Below, in pieces: positions 7,133 through 14,565 of a DNA stretch of 45,210 bases. Each line of letters begins with the position of its first letter. Positions within the stretch are counted from its first letter, which is position 1. Source of the stretch: a virus; IMG/VR virus record IMGVR_UViG_3300022169_000006, positions 1 to 45,210 of that record. One strand, given 5' to 3'. A model generated the notes under the pieces. That model saw nothing but the letters and a program-made list of their open reading frames with translations. It did no database searches and was not told the DNA's origin. Made by a program: the position numbers and the translations under genes.

Positions 7133-7373
7133 TCCATGTTAGCAGCATTGGTGCTGTATCGCTGATGCCAAATGAAATTGTATGTCCTTGCTCTGTTAGA
7201 TATTCAACAAAGCGTTCTGCATTTTCCTTGTGATAATTCACCATTCGATAGTCGCCATATTGCACAGCATCAGGCCATGCGTTTTTGGCGGGTTCGCTGT
7301 CTTGATAGCCTTTTTCAGATAACACAACAAACACGTACAAACCGGATTCAAGCCATTGCTCTAATTGTGTCAT
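7083..7373 (-). CDS. Small hypothetical protein
   Basis: 96 residues starting MTQLEQWLESGLYVFVVLSE. The ATG at 7373 overlaps the upstream stop (ATGA) and has GGTGG at good spacing; a GTG 12 bases earlier is less likely. Mixed alpha/beta composition (VNYHKENAERFVEYLTEQGH), acidic, no membrane segment. Its 3' end contains the start of the lipoprotein gene in another frame. Function unknown. Confidence 0.6.
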   Translation of the reverse strand: MTQLEQWLESGLYVFVVLSEKGYQDSEPAKNAWPDAVQYGDYRMVNYHKENAERFVEYLTEQGHTISFGISDTAPMLLTWNEAIEFANNFSTDIND

Positions 7374-8197
7374 ATCGCTGTCCACCCTGCTGCGTTGTAG
7401 TTGATTATAGTGGCGTTAATACTCCCTGCGGTTGCGAGTTGGTTGGCGCCTTGTGATTTATTGTTAAGGGGTATTGTGTTAACGGTAGTTCCACTTGATA
7501 AAACAGAAAAATTATACAGTGGCAAGTTGCCTAAATCAACCCCACCTCGACTTGATATAGTTTTGATTGTTCCGCTGTTCAGTGGAGTTATTTCGAGTGT
7601 ATGCTTGCCGCTTATTGGTATTGTTGTGCCGCTACTGATTGACACGCCATCCATCTTCACTGTGCAGTTGCTGATCCTAAATGTAGTCCCAGACGCGCCG
7701 CTGTCTATATAAAAATTTCGTTCGTCAGACTCAACGAACTTTTTATAATTGCCGCTGACATTCTTGCCGATAAATGATAATTTTATTAACGATGTTGACG
7801 CAGTAACAGGGATACCACTACCACTTAACTGGATATACTGAGTTACTCCGTCAAAATTAAACGCATAACTCGTCACACCCAAAGCAGCAACCGTAGACGT
7901 AATCGCAGTACCGACACTATCAGTAACGACAACTGTGATAGATGCGTTTTTATCAGCAGCCGCAGCAGCAAACGATAAGTTAGCGCTGTTAGTGCCAATA
8001 TTTGTGCCATTCTTTTTCCATTGATACGTGTAAGGCGCAACACCGCCTGTGACTTCGCAACTAAAGGCGGCAAGCGAATACTCGTCAACGGTTTTGCTTT
8101 GCGGTTGTGTCACAAATGACAGCGGGCCACCAACCGCACCAATCGGAATACCTATCATATTGAAAATAATATCGTTTTTATTAATCGGTCTATACAT
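7370..8197 (-). CDS. Ig-like domain virion protein
   Basis: 275 residues starting MYRPINKNDIIFNMIGIPIG, with GGAGGG before the ATG. Residues about 30-108 form a bacterial Ig-like domain: PQSKTVDEYSLAAFSCEVTG, the YTYQWKKNG strand with its core Trp, and a closing ITVVVTDSVG strand. Residues about 110-275 are a beta-rich, Ser/Thr/Gly-rich domain resembling a concanavalin/laminin-G type fold. Ig domains on phage capsids and tails are exposed adhesins that bind host-associated glycans. It probably decorates the head or tail. Confidence 0.75.
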   Translation of the reverse strand: MYRPINKNDIIFNMIGIPIGAVGGPLSFVTQPQSKTVDEYSLAAFSCEVTGGVAPYTYQWKKNGTNIGTNSANLSFAAAAADKNASITVVVTDSVGTAITSTVAALGVTSYAFNFDGVTQYIQLSGSGIPVTASTSLIKLSFIGKNVSGNYKKFVESDERNFYIDSGASGTTFRISNCTVKMDGVSISSGTTIPISGKHTLEITPLNSGTIKTISSRGGVDLGNLPLYNFSVLSSGTTVNTIPLNNKSQGANQLATAGSINATIINYNAAGWTAI

Positions 8198-8209
8198 AAC
8201 GCCCTCCGA

Positions 8210-8548
8210 TTAATAGCGCCAAACGCACGCGATAAAGTGAGTTGCGCCAGTTACACCAGACAGCGTTAATTGCCCCTTAACAGCCATGCCTGTGCCGTTT
8301 GGCGGTGTGCGATCAGCATCGTATGCAGCAGATGCGTTAAAAGTACCCTCGGGCATGTCGCGATAATTTACGCCGTCAGCAGATTGTTTGTACGTAACGG
8401 TGCCAGCCGTGGGTGTTACTTGTGTAACGTAAGCGTCAGAGTAAAATGTGATGTGTGATAGCTCTGCGTACGCATAGCTTGCGCTCATATCCTCGGTTGT
8501 AAAACTGCCATTAGATACCGCGCCTTTGATAAAATAACGTCTAGCCAT
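8210..8548 (-). CDS. Small beta-rich structural protein
   Basis: 112 residues starting MARRYFIKGAVSNGSFTTED; GAGG stands seven bases before the ATG at 8548, which is preferred to the ATG 36 bases upstream. Short repeated strands rich in Thr, Tyr and Ala and the phrase YKQSADGVNYRDMPEGTFNA suggest a beta-sandwich virion protein. It sits between the capsid genes and the Ig-domain gene behind its own promoter. Likely a decoration or fibre-base protein; not recognised with certainty. Confidence 0.6.
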   Translation of the reverse strand: MARRYFIKGAVSNGSFTTEDMSASYAYAELSHITFYSDAYVTQVTPTAGTVTYKQSADGVNYRDMPEGTFNASAAYDADRTPPNGTGMAVKGQLTLSGVTGATHFIACVWRY

Positions 8549-8613
8549 TGTAAAACCTCGTAAATTTAAGGTGGCCACTAACACATATTAGCGACCATGT
8601 TTTGTGTTTAGTA

Positions 8614-8640
8614 ATTATATCACGATTAATTATCACGCAA
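8614..8640 (-). promoter_or_regulatory. Leftward extended -10 promoter
   Basis: On the minus strand TGATATAAT (TATAAT at 8619-8614) is a consensus extended -10. TTGCGT lies at 8640-8635, 15 bases away. It stands just after the capsid operon terminator and would drive the genes from 8548 to 6273. Confidence 0.55.
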
Positions 8641-8666
8641 TAAAAAGCCCCGAATAAACGGGGCTT
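8641..8666 (-). terminator. Leftward terminator after the capsid genes
   Basis: Minus-strand AAGCCCCG, six-base loop, CGGGGCTT followed by TTTATT. It lies directly after the stop of the 52-residue gene and separates the capsid operon from the promoter at 8614-8640. Confidence 0.85.
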
Positions 8667-8669
8667 CTT

Positions 8670-8828
8670 TTACTTCTTAGCTTTCGCTTTTGGCTCAGGC
8701 TCGGGTTCCGGATCCTGCCATGTTGCGCTAAACGTCAGCGCTGCGGGTAAGCATCCTTGCTCAAACTCTAGCTTATCACCTTGTTTAAGCTTTAGCTCTG
8801 CAATGTCACGATTCATAATGTAAGGCAT
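8670..8828 (-). CDS. Small protein downstream of the major capsid
   Basis: 52 residues starting MPYIMNRDIAELKLKQGDKL, with a GGGG ribosome site before the ATG. The body is followed by a proline/acid/lysine tail (DPEPEPEPKAKAKK). Ten bases separate it from the capsid stop. Such tailed mini-proteins next to the capsid gene may be minor head components, but nothing proves that here. A 52-codon open frame with good start and stop next to a terminator supports it as a gene. Confidence 0.6.
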   Translation of the reverse strand: MPYIMNRDIAELKLKQGDKLEFEQGCLPAALTFSATWQDPEPEPEPKAKAKK

Positions 8829-8838
8829 TTAAACCCCC

Positions 8839-9900
8839 TTAGAATGATGACGCGTAGAACACGCCTTTCTTACCGTTTTGCGTAGAGGTAATCTTCAAAC
8901 CTTGCGCAGACACCAGGCAAGTGTTGTAGTTCTCATACGGGTCAAGACGAGTTTTCATATAGCTTGTCATCGGTAATGCTACCAATGGGCTAATGATTTC
9001 TTTGTCACGAACGTATGCGATAAACTCGTTGCCGCTAAATGCAAAGTCCTGCTCAATGCTGCCAATGTGCGGAGCAAAGCGTAAAACTTGGTCAAGTAGC
9101 GAACCAGTTTTGAAGCCAGCAGCGTTTGATAGCGGTTGCAACAAGTTAATCATGATTTCAGGCGACACGTACACTTTGTCAATCTTAGTCACAACGTTAG
9201 CGTTACAAACAGTTTTCATAAACTGTTGGAAGAACGACACAACTTCGTCAGGTGTTGCGCTAGTCAGGTTAATGTTAGCACCAGACGCACCAAGTTGAAT
9301 TTGGTACGTGTTGCGGTGATTCTTGATGCCTTGGCCTACTTGACCGTCAGCAACGATACCAGCGTCACCGTTCAGCATGTAATCGCCAACGTCCCAACCC
9401 ATTTTAACGCGTTTGAGTTTAAGCGCTTGCAGCATTAAATCAACGCCTTCTGACTGTAGACCCATCGACTTGCGATAGTTCATGCCAACGCCACCAGTGA
9501 AAACTGGTACGGGGTTTTTGTCAGTTGCTGAGCTAATGTCGTCAAACTCTTTTAGCAGGCCAAAATCCATGCCACGTTTGATTTGCGAGCTAACATCACC
9601 GCTAGTCACGTTAACATACGACAATTTGCCGATGTTCATCGGAGTTGCGATACCTGCCAAGTCGTTTAAAAACACATATTTGTCGTTAAAGCGCACTTCT
9701 TGAATCACACGGTCAACTTCTTGGAAAAAATCTTTTGTTGCGATACCTGCGTTAGTCGTAAAATCGCCTTGGTCGCGTAAAGTCTTAGCACGCGCTTGCT
9801 CTTGGTTAATCCACCATTCACGACGGCCTAACCATTCCTTTGCTTGAGCGTGAGCGTTGCGGCCCAAGTCAAGATATTGCTTATTAAATACGATAGTCAT
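8839..9900 (-). CDS. Major capsid protein
   Basis: 353 residues starting MTIVFNKQYLDLGRNAHAQA. Size and order (DUF2213 protease/scaffold, small cement protein, this gene) are those of major capsid proteins in the DUF2184/DUF6260 type of HK97-fold phages. Visible features are an N-terminal helix with WLGRREWWINQEQARA, an E-loop-like region (VTSGDVSSQIKRGMDFG), and C-terminal VYVSPEIMINLLQPLSNAAG and MKTRLDPYENYNT. It forms the icosahedral shell. The exact family name is less certain than the role. Confidence 0.8.
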   Translation of the reverse strand: MTIVFNKQYLDLGRNAHAQAKEWLGRREWWINQEQARAKTLRDQGDFTTNAGIATKDFFQEVDRVIQEVRFNDKYVFLNDLAGIATPMNIGKLSYVNVTSGDVSSQIKRGMDFGLLKEFDDISSATDKNPVPVFTGGVGMNYRKSMGLQSEGVDLMLQALKLKRVKMGWDVGDYMLNGDAGIVADGQVGQGIKNHRNTYQIQLGASGANINLTSATPDEVVSFFQQFMKTVCNANVVTKIDKVYVSPEIMINLLQPLSNAAGFKTGSLLDQVLRFAPHIGSIEQDFAFSGNEFIAYVRDKEIISPLVALPMTSYMKTRLDPYENYNTCLVSAQGLKITSTQNGKKGVFYASSF

Positions 9901-9908
9901 AGCCGCCC

Positions 9909-10319
9909 CTATTTAGCAGTTACTGAGATTAAAAAGTTTTCGCCAGCGCCAGTTGTTAACGCTTCGTTAGCCCAGAACATGCCTGCGCCTGCCGTGCCGG
10001 TGGTAGTCAATAAACCGCCAGTGGTAACGAATAGCTCAGCGTCTTTGGCAACAGTTTGTGATACTGCTAAACGCAATGCAAACGTGCGACCAGTAACGAT
10101 TTTGTCACCGTTGATATTGGCGCCTAGTGCGATTGTAGTATCAACATCGGTTGCAGTGTCAGCAGTGTGTACAGCGTAAGCGCGTAACAAGCCAGCTGTA
10201 GCATTGGCAAACTTACCCGCGACTAAATTAACAACAGTACCCGCTTTGGTTGCGGCAGTAGCTGGAGCAGATACGATATCCTGCAAACCATCTAAATTAA
10301 CTCGATTGTAACGACCCAT
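9909..10319 (-). CDS. Capsid cement / decoration protein
   Basis: 136 residues starting MGRYNRVNLDGLQDIVSAPA. Composition is rich in Ala, Thr, Gly and Val with no charged helices (AGTVVNLVAGKFANATAGLL), like small cement proteins that stabilise the capsid at threefold or quasi-threefold positions. It lies two bases after the protease/scaffold gene and eight before the capsid gene, the usual place. Role from position and composition. Confidence 0.65.
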   Translation of the reverse strand: MGRYNRVNLDGLQDIVSAPATAATKAGTVVNLVAGKFANATAGLLRAYAVHTADTATDVDTTIALGANINGDKIVTGRTFALRLAVSQTVAKDAELFVTTGGLLTTTGTAGAGMFWANEALTTGAGENFLISVTAK

Positions 10320-10321
10320 GG

Positions 10322-10681
10322 TTATAGCTCCTCGAAGTAGTTATCTGAGAAAATAAACCCATCTTTGCCTGAGACATCAAAGCCACCAGCAGCGTTAGCA
10401 GTAATCGGAGCCTTTTCGCCTGCCAATTTGCGTAGCGTGTTAATGCTCATTTCTGCGGCCTCGGCTTCGTCCAAACCTAGCTTATTGGCAAAAGCTTTCT
10501 TTTCGTCAGCTTCTTTGCTCATTTTGGCTTTTTTCTCGGCTTCTTTGTCGGCTTCAATCGAATCGATTTTCGCTTTCATGTCGGCGTTTTGCTGAACAAC
10601 GCTAGTGAGCTGCTCGCCCTGCGCTTCCAACGTGTCTTGCAAGGCGCTAATCGCTTGCAGCAACTCAGTATTGTCACTCAT
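10322..10681 (-). CDS. Nested in-frame scaffold protein
   Basis: ATG at 10681 is in frame with the protease gene and has GAGG eight bases upstream. The 119-residue product starts MSDNTELLQAISALQDTLEA and is a coiled coil ending in NYFEEL. This is the lambda Nu3 arrangement, in which protease and scaffold share a C-terminus. The start site is visible; separate expression is inferred. Confidence 0.6.
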   Translation of the reverse strand: MSDNTELLQAISALQDTLEAQGEQLTSVVQQNADMKAKIDSIEADKEAEKKAKMSKEADEKKAFANKLGLDEAEAAEMSINTLRKLAGEKAPITANAAGGFDVSGKDGFIFSDNYFEEL

Positions 10682-11392
10682 TAAATCATCCTCATGATTG
10701 TTTGATTGTTCAGTGTTATTGTAACCCGTTTTTGCTTTATCACCAAAAAAAGCATTGATTTTTAGCATAAGACGGTCAAACAGGCGCGTCTCTAGCTCGC
10801 TGTCATCGTTTGTCGTATTGATTAGCTCGTCAACGTTTACAACCATCACACCCGCGTCAGCGTTAAATCTGACCATCGTGTTATCACCGCCCGCTGGACG
10901 CTCGTTGTCGTGCAAGAATGCGAGGTGGTCGTATTGCTGGTTAGTTGCAATCGTTTTGCCGTCGTCGGTTTTGACGGGCGTTAAGTTTAATCCCGTTGAC
11001 ACACCAAACGATTCTTTACGCTCTAGCTTATCAGCAAAATACTGACCAAGTTTATTGTCACTATTTCGCATCATCGACTTTGACGCTTTGACATCGACGT
11101 AATTAACGCCGTCTTTGTTGTATTGATTGATAACAGTTGAGCCGATAAACCACTCTGTCATATCCTCGTTGACGCTAATCGGGTATCCATCGCGCACAGG
11201 ATGACCGCCAGTGATTGGGCGCTTGTTGATAGTCGGCATGCCTTTAGCGTTTTCGTCTGCGCTGTATGTAATGCCGTTCATTTCGCTGTTGTCAACGGTC
11301 ACTGGTATGCCTTTAATCAGCCAGTGTTTGCCATTGTCTACAATCTGCGACTTGCGCACTGTAGAGTTGATCATGATTTGGTTTGTTTGCAT
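10322..11392 (-). CDS. DUF2213 prohead protease fused to scaffold
   Basis: 356 residues starting MQTNQIMINSTVRKSQIVDN, with CGGAG before the ATG at 11392; a much longer upstream frame runs into the repeat region and lacks a ribosome site. Residues 1-185 match DUF2213: conserved GGHPV near 62-66, the KESFGVSTG serine segment near 126-134, and HLAFLHDNERPAG at 156-168. Residues 240-330 are a charged coiled coil, as in scaffolds. It would cleave capsid or scaffold during prohead maturation. An internal start makes a scaffold-only form likely. Confidence 0.8.
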   Translation of the reverse strand: MQTNQIMINSTVRKSQIVDNGKHWLIKGIPVTVDNSEMNGITYSADENAKGMPTINKRPITGGHPVRDGYPISVNEDMTEWFIGSTVINQYNKDGVNYVDVKASKSMMRNSDNKLGQYFADKLERKESFGVSTGLNLTPVKTDDGKTIATNQQYDHLAFLHDNERPAGGDNTMVRFNADAGVMVVNVDELINTTNDDSELETRLFDRLMLKINAFFGDKAKTGYNNTEQSNNHEDDLMSDNTELLQAISALQDTLEAQGEQLTSVVQQNADMKAKIDSIEADKEAEKKAKMSKEADEKKAFANKLGLDEAEAAEMSINTLRKLAGEKAPITANAAGGFDVSGKDGFIFSDNYFEEL

Positions 11393-11422
11393 TGCGTTTA
11401 TCTCCGAGTAATTACTAAACAA

Positions 11423-11452
11423 ATTATAACGCAAAACGCGGTTTGACTGTAA
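11423..11452 (-). promoter_or_regulatory. Possible leftward promoter of the head operon
   Basis: Minus-strand TTACAG (11452-11447), 18-base spacer, TATAAT (11428-11423), about 30 bases before the DUF2213 start. The -10 is consensus, the -35 is weak. Confidence 0.5.
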
Positions 11453-11494
11453 TGTTACGCAGTTTTGCAAAGCCTGTGTTTTTATTGTGTAATC

Positions 11495-11872
11495 AAAACA
11501 CAAGTGCAACCGCTTGATTTATATAATGTTTGTGCAAAACCACGTGTAAACCTGTTTATTCAAAACACAAGCGTAACTCATTGATATTAAAAGATTTCCC
11601 GTCCAAATTGTGTGTTTATTGTGTTTTTCTCTTAGTGTGTATATGTGTATGGGTATATCCTCGCGCGCGTATGTGTATATATAAATATTTCTTTTATTTA
11701 TTTATTTATTTAATATTAATGATATTAATGATATTTGAACAAAAAAAGATGAATATCTTTACATTTCAATAGCTTACACTTGTGTTTTGATTCCGTTATA
11801 ATACACAAGACTACACAAAATCAAACAGGTTTAGAAAAAACGCCTTTAAATACAATACCTTGCGTTTGTGTA
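11495..11872. other. Iteron-flanked AT-rich intergenic locus A (candidate origin)
   Basis: The 549-base gap 11393-11941 has no credible gene. Copies of AAAACACAAGYGYAA lie at 11495-11509 and 11562-11576; reverse-complement copies lie at 11774-11788 and, degenerate, 11859-11872. Between them are alternating TCGCGCGCGTATGTGTATAT (from 11661), a TTTA repeat (11692-11712) and AAAGAT / ATCTTT arms. Opposed iterons around an AT-rich core are typical of replication origins; partition or regulatory use is possible. Its partner is at 26699-27090. Confidence 0.65.
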
Positions 11873-11897
11873 AATTCACACAGGTTTATGGCAGGCA

Positions 11898-11925
11898 ATA
11901 AAAAACCCACACAATGGCGGGTTTG
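11898..11925 (-). terminator. Leftward terminator after the small-gene operon
   Basis: Minus-strand AACCCGC, loop, GTGGGTT followed by TTTTATT. It ends transcription from the gene stopping at 11942 before it enters the repeat locus. Confidence 0.8.
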
Positions 11926-11941
11926 TTTTGGTTGGTGCTAC

Positions 11942-12241
11942 CTACTTGTGAATTTTTAGACAGTTAATCATTGCTAAGTTTTTCGTGTCAGCGACTGCGC
12001 CGTCTTGGTGTTCTTGTGAGTCATATCTTGTGTTGTTGCTGTAAATTTCAATAGTGATCTTATGCACAATCACCGGCAATTCGTTTAGCAGATACGTTAA
12101 ATCAAATCCGCCTTGGTGAAGCCTAGCGATATCCTCTACGATGTTCGCAAACGACGTGCAATACTCGACACCTTGCTTTGTAGTGTCCGCTTGTGCGCTA
12201 AATGCCATCATTAACGCGATTGTTGCTAATAGTGTTTTCAT
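11942..12241 (-). CDS. Putative secreted periplasmic protein
   Basis: 99 residues starting MKTLLATIALMMAFSAQADT, a clear Sec signal peptide with cleavage after AQA (residue 18). The mature part has two cysteines (YCTSF and NCLKI) that could form a disulphide. The ATG overlaps the previous stop (ATGA) and has GATGGAG upstream. Phage-encoded periplasmic proteins may act in superinfection exclusion or lysis control, but no family is recognised. Confidence 0.65.
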   Translation of the reverse strand: MKTLLATIALMMAFSAQADTTKQGVEYCTSFANIVEDIARLHQGGFDLTYLLNELPVIVHKITIEIYSNNTRYDSQEHQDGAVADTKNLAMINCLKIHK

Positions 12242-12435
12242 GGTTTATCTCCATCTTTGGTGGTTAATCTGCTGAAATACACATCTGTAATTGCGCTAGC
12301 CTCATCAAATAAAGAATCTGTAACCTCGTTAAGCGGGTTGGCACCATGAGTTACTCCGACTCCAGCATTGTACGCTCTAAGCAGCTCCATAAACACTTTC
12401 ATGTGCATTGCTTCATACTCTTTTCTTGATACCAT
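12238..12435 (-). CDS. Small hypothetical protein
   Basis: 65 residues starting MVSRKEYEAMHMKVFMELLR, with GGGAG before the ATG. Predicted two helices with an HGANPLNE loop, soluble. It sits one base after its upstream neighbour and overlaps the secreted-protein gene. Not recognised. Confidence 0.55.
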   Translation of the reverse strand: MVSRKEYEAMHMKVFMELLRAYNAGVGVTHGANPLNEVTDSLFDEASAITDVYFSRLTTKDGDKP

Positions 12436-12436
12436 G

Positions 12437-12817
12437 CTAAATCCACTCCCTTACAATGTATCGTTGATTAACTCTATCTTCTGTCTGTTTGTCTCCGCCA
12501 GTGGTCTCAATTCTATGTATATGACCTTGTTTCATGTAAAGCGGAATATAACAACCCTCTTTTGTATCTGAGTACATAGCACCGTAGTCAGTCTCTTGCA
12601 AAAGCTTAATGTTCGCCCCATTTGTATATCCAACGTGTAGATGTTGCTTTTCGGCCATAGTATAACCAGCTTTGAACGCTTCCCACTTCTGCTGATAAAT
12701 AAATGCGTCACGCTCAACACCGGTAAATTGCGGCACAAACTCATGCACATCATGGTTATACTCTACGCCATACGGTGTGCTAAATAACTCTGTAAACTTG
12801 TTTCTTAATTCGCTCAT
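12437..12817 (-). CDS. Hypothetical protein
   Basis: 126 residues starting MSELRNKFTELFSTPYGVEY; the start has the recurring GATGGAG ribosome site. The middle (YQQKWEAFKAGYTMAEKQHL) resembles the W..F..G..M segment seen in many small phage proteins of unknown function. The C-terminus is basic and ends REWI. Part of the small-gene operon driven from 14796-14824. Confidence 0.6.
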   Translation of the reverse strand: MSELRNKFTELFSTPYGVEYNHDVHEFVPQFTGVERDAFIYQQKWEAFKAGYTMAEKQHLHVGYTNGANIKLLQETDYGAMYSDTKEGCYIPLYMKQGHIHRIETTGGDKQTEDRVNQRYIVREWI

Positions 12818-13047
12818 GATTTCTCTCCATCAAAAATCCCGCAAGCCTTTGCCTTATCGTACCACCCCCTAATCTCGTCAGCACAAGCCGTGCTAACTGG
12901 CGAGCTGGGCGCGTAAAACAGGCAATGTATAAAGTTCAGAACGGCTTTGTCTTTTATTTCTGCAATAATTGGCTCGATATCGTCTTTTGATATCAGGCCT
13001 TGGATAACGTCGTCTAATGTGAGTTTTACTTCTAACTCTGTTTTCAT
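12814..13047 (-). CDS. Small hypothetical protein
   Basis: 77 residues starting MKTELEVKLTLDDVIQGLIS, with GGGGAGG before the ATG. Soluble, mostly helical, with the C-terminal stretch CADEIRGWYDKAKACGIFDG. The stop overlaps the next start (ATGA), so the two genes are coupled. Not recognised. Confidence 0.55.
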   Translation of the reverse strand: MKTELEVKLTLDDVIQGLISKDDIEPIIAEIKDKAVLNFIHCLFYAPSSPVSTACADEIRGWYDKAKACGIFDGEKS

Positions 13048-13065
13048 ACTGTCCTCCCCTAATAA

Positions 13066-13296
13066 TTATCTAGATACACGCGGAATCGGCATCCATCCGA
13101 CCAGCTTTGTTTCGTATTCATTTTCAAAATACATGTCGTGACCATCGCCATCATTACAATTTAGCGCTGCATAAACCCAGCATTTTTCTGTTTCGTTCCA
13201 GTGCGCAACCGTCAAAAACCCATATCCAGCATCGACTAAAATCATGTCGTTTTTTGGTGCGGTTTTCATGTCCTGCAGCTTTAACTTAGTCCACAT
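13066..13296 (-). CDS. DUF551-like small protein
   Basis: 76 residues starting MWTKLKLQDMKTAPKNDMIL. The pattern of an MKTAPKN start, a central VAHWNETEKCWV strand pair and a closing VGWMPIPRV is like the DUF551 family of small phage proteins (ending W.PLP). The function of that family is unknown. GGGGG lies eight bases before the ATG. Confidence 0.55.
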   Translation of the reverse strand: MWTKLKLQDMKTAPKNDMILVDAGYGFLTVAHWNETEKCWVYAALNCNDGDGHDMYFENEYETKLVGWMPIPRVSR

Positions 13297-13297
13297 G

Positions 13298-13843
13298 CTA
13301 TTCCCCCAAAAAACTCAAATCAGCTTCACTATAATTTACGCTTTTAAGCGCCTTGCCTTTGCGCATAATGCCGTTGTTATCGTGCGCACATTTGACGATA
13401 AACAGCCCATGCACTTCTTCGACGTATGTTACCACGCCTTTTAGCGCGTAATGCGATTGCGTTAAAACGACCTCAGTGGCATCTTTACATGCCTTTGACA
13501 TATTAGACCTATGCACCTCAGCCCAGCACCGGTCAAAGTCAATGCCGAGCGATTCAGACGCCCTATCGATAAGCCTCAACGTAAACATTAGATATTTGCA
13601 GCATTCAATCCAGTGTTTGCCATGCTCATTCACACCCATACCGATAATTGTGTAAACCGTATCAACTAGCGCGTCGGCCTTGTCGATTAACGTGTCAGCA
13701 TTGGCCAGCTCGATAAATTCCTCCACCACAGTCGCTAGGGCTAGCTCGTACTCATCAAAAGGTAGCCCGGTGTCAACTGGCAGTCCCATCAATTCGCGAA
13801 ACTCGATAACGTCCGCAGTTTTTTGTTGTAGGTTTTTAATCAT
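13298..13843 (-). CDS. MazG-like / all-alpha NTP pyrophosphohydrolase
   Basis: 181 residues starting MIKNLQQKTADVIEFRELMG. The four-helix nucleotide pyrophosphohydrolase signature is visible: ATVVEEFIELANA (ExxE type, about residues 37-49) followed by DKADALVDTVYTIIGMG (about 53-69), which together bind magnesium and the NTP phosphates. Phage MazG-like enzymes cleave (d)NTPs or alarmones and change the nucleotide pool of the host. Residues 100-181 are an extra C-terminal part with a beta strand run. The ATG overlaps the preceding stop. Confidence 0.75.
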   Translation of the reverse strand: MIKNLQQKTADVIEFRELMGLPVDTGLPFDEYELALATVVEEFIELANADTLIDKADALVDTVYTIIGMGVNEHGKHWIECCKYLMFTLRLIDRASESLGIDFDRCWAEVHRSNMSKACKDATEVVLTQSHYALKGVVTYVEEVHGLFIVKCAHDNNGIMRKGKALKSVNYSEADLSFLGE

Positions 13844-14313
13844 TTTTCAATCTCCCATCCTGCCAGGTATTCCCAGCCGTCTTGCTTAGTAAATAATTCG
13901 TCAGCCAGTGCATCGCTAATGTCGCAATTAACAGTTGATGCTATCCAGCCCAAGTTAACAATATGCAGCGGATTGCACGACCTGACCAATTCCTCGTGCT
14001 TTTCGTTTAGCATGTTTTCAACTGTCGCTCGGCTGTATGGCGCGTCAAACGTGTATTGTTCTGACTGTAAGTATTGCTGCCCGTCCTGGCGCTTACATAA
14101 AACCGCGACATAGACAGACCATTTAAACGGCAATTTAGCGAGCGACTCGGCAATTGTAGGCCCGACGTTGATGCGACCTAGAGATTTCTTGTCAAACGCT
14201 TGAGTCTCTTTTTTGCCACCAACAAACACTAGCAGCATATCTTTAGTACCTAGGGTTGCCATATTTGTTACGCGCTTAATCTGGCAGTGTTTTTTATTGC
14301 GTTTTTTCTTCAT
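13840..14313 (-). CDS. Hypothetical protein
   Basis: 157 residues starting MKKKRNKKHCQIKRVTNMAT at 14313, downstream of GGCGG; the frame extends 48 bases further but without a ribosome site. A strongly basic N-terminus is followed by a mixed domain (KDMLLVFVGGKKETQAFDKK) and a C-terminus rich in Trp and Glu. It overlaps the MazG-like gene. Not recognised. Confidence 0.55.
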   Translation of the reverse strand: MKKKRNKKHCQIKRVTNMATLGTKDMLLVFVGGKKETQAFDKKSLGRINVGPTIAESLAKLPFKWSVYVAVLCKRQDGQQYLQSEQYTFDAPYSRATVENMLNEKHEELVRSCNPLHIVNLGWIASTVNCDISDALADELFTKQDGWEYLAGWEIEK

Positions 14314-14314
14314 A

Positions 14315-14542
14315 TCATGCCGCCTTTGTGAATTTAATATCACTATCACCACGCGTAACAATAAAATAAATATCGTCAGCGCCTCGTTTTGCGTGCCTGT
14401 AAACTGTTGCGCGATTGAGTCCTGTCAGTCTAGAGCACTCGGTTTGGTCGCCGTAACATGCCGATAAGATATCGCGCAAAGTAGTGACCTCGACCGTTTT
14501 TGTGGTTAAAATTTTGTAGTTAATTCTAGTATTGTTAGCCAT
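14315..14542 (-). CDS. NinH-like helix-turn-helix DNA-binding protein
   Basis: 75 residues starting MANNTRINYKILTTKTVEVT. Residues about 26-54 (ACYGDQTECSRLTGLNRATV) match the Fis-type helix-turn-helix of the lambda NinH family (Y.NQTE..R.L...R.TVR). It probably binds DNA and may regulate late or accessory genes. The start has GATGGAG upstream. NinH has no firmly defined role in phage growth. Confidence 0.65.
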   Translation of the reverse strand: MANNTRINYKILTTKTVEVTTLRDILSACYGDQTECSRLTGLNRATVYRHAKRGADDIYFIVTRGDSDIKFTKAA

Positions 14543-14565
14543 GTTTTACTCCATCGTTGCTGTTT

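Noticed and set aside
11530-11772. Open frame of 80 codons on the plus strand in locus A
   Set aside because: It consists of low-complexity repeat and AT-rich sequence with no ribosome site, and its composition is that of the tract, not of a protein.
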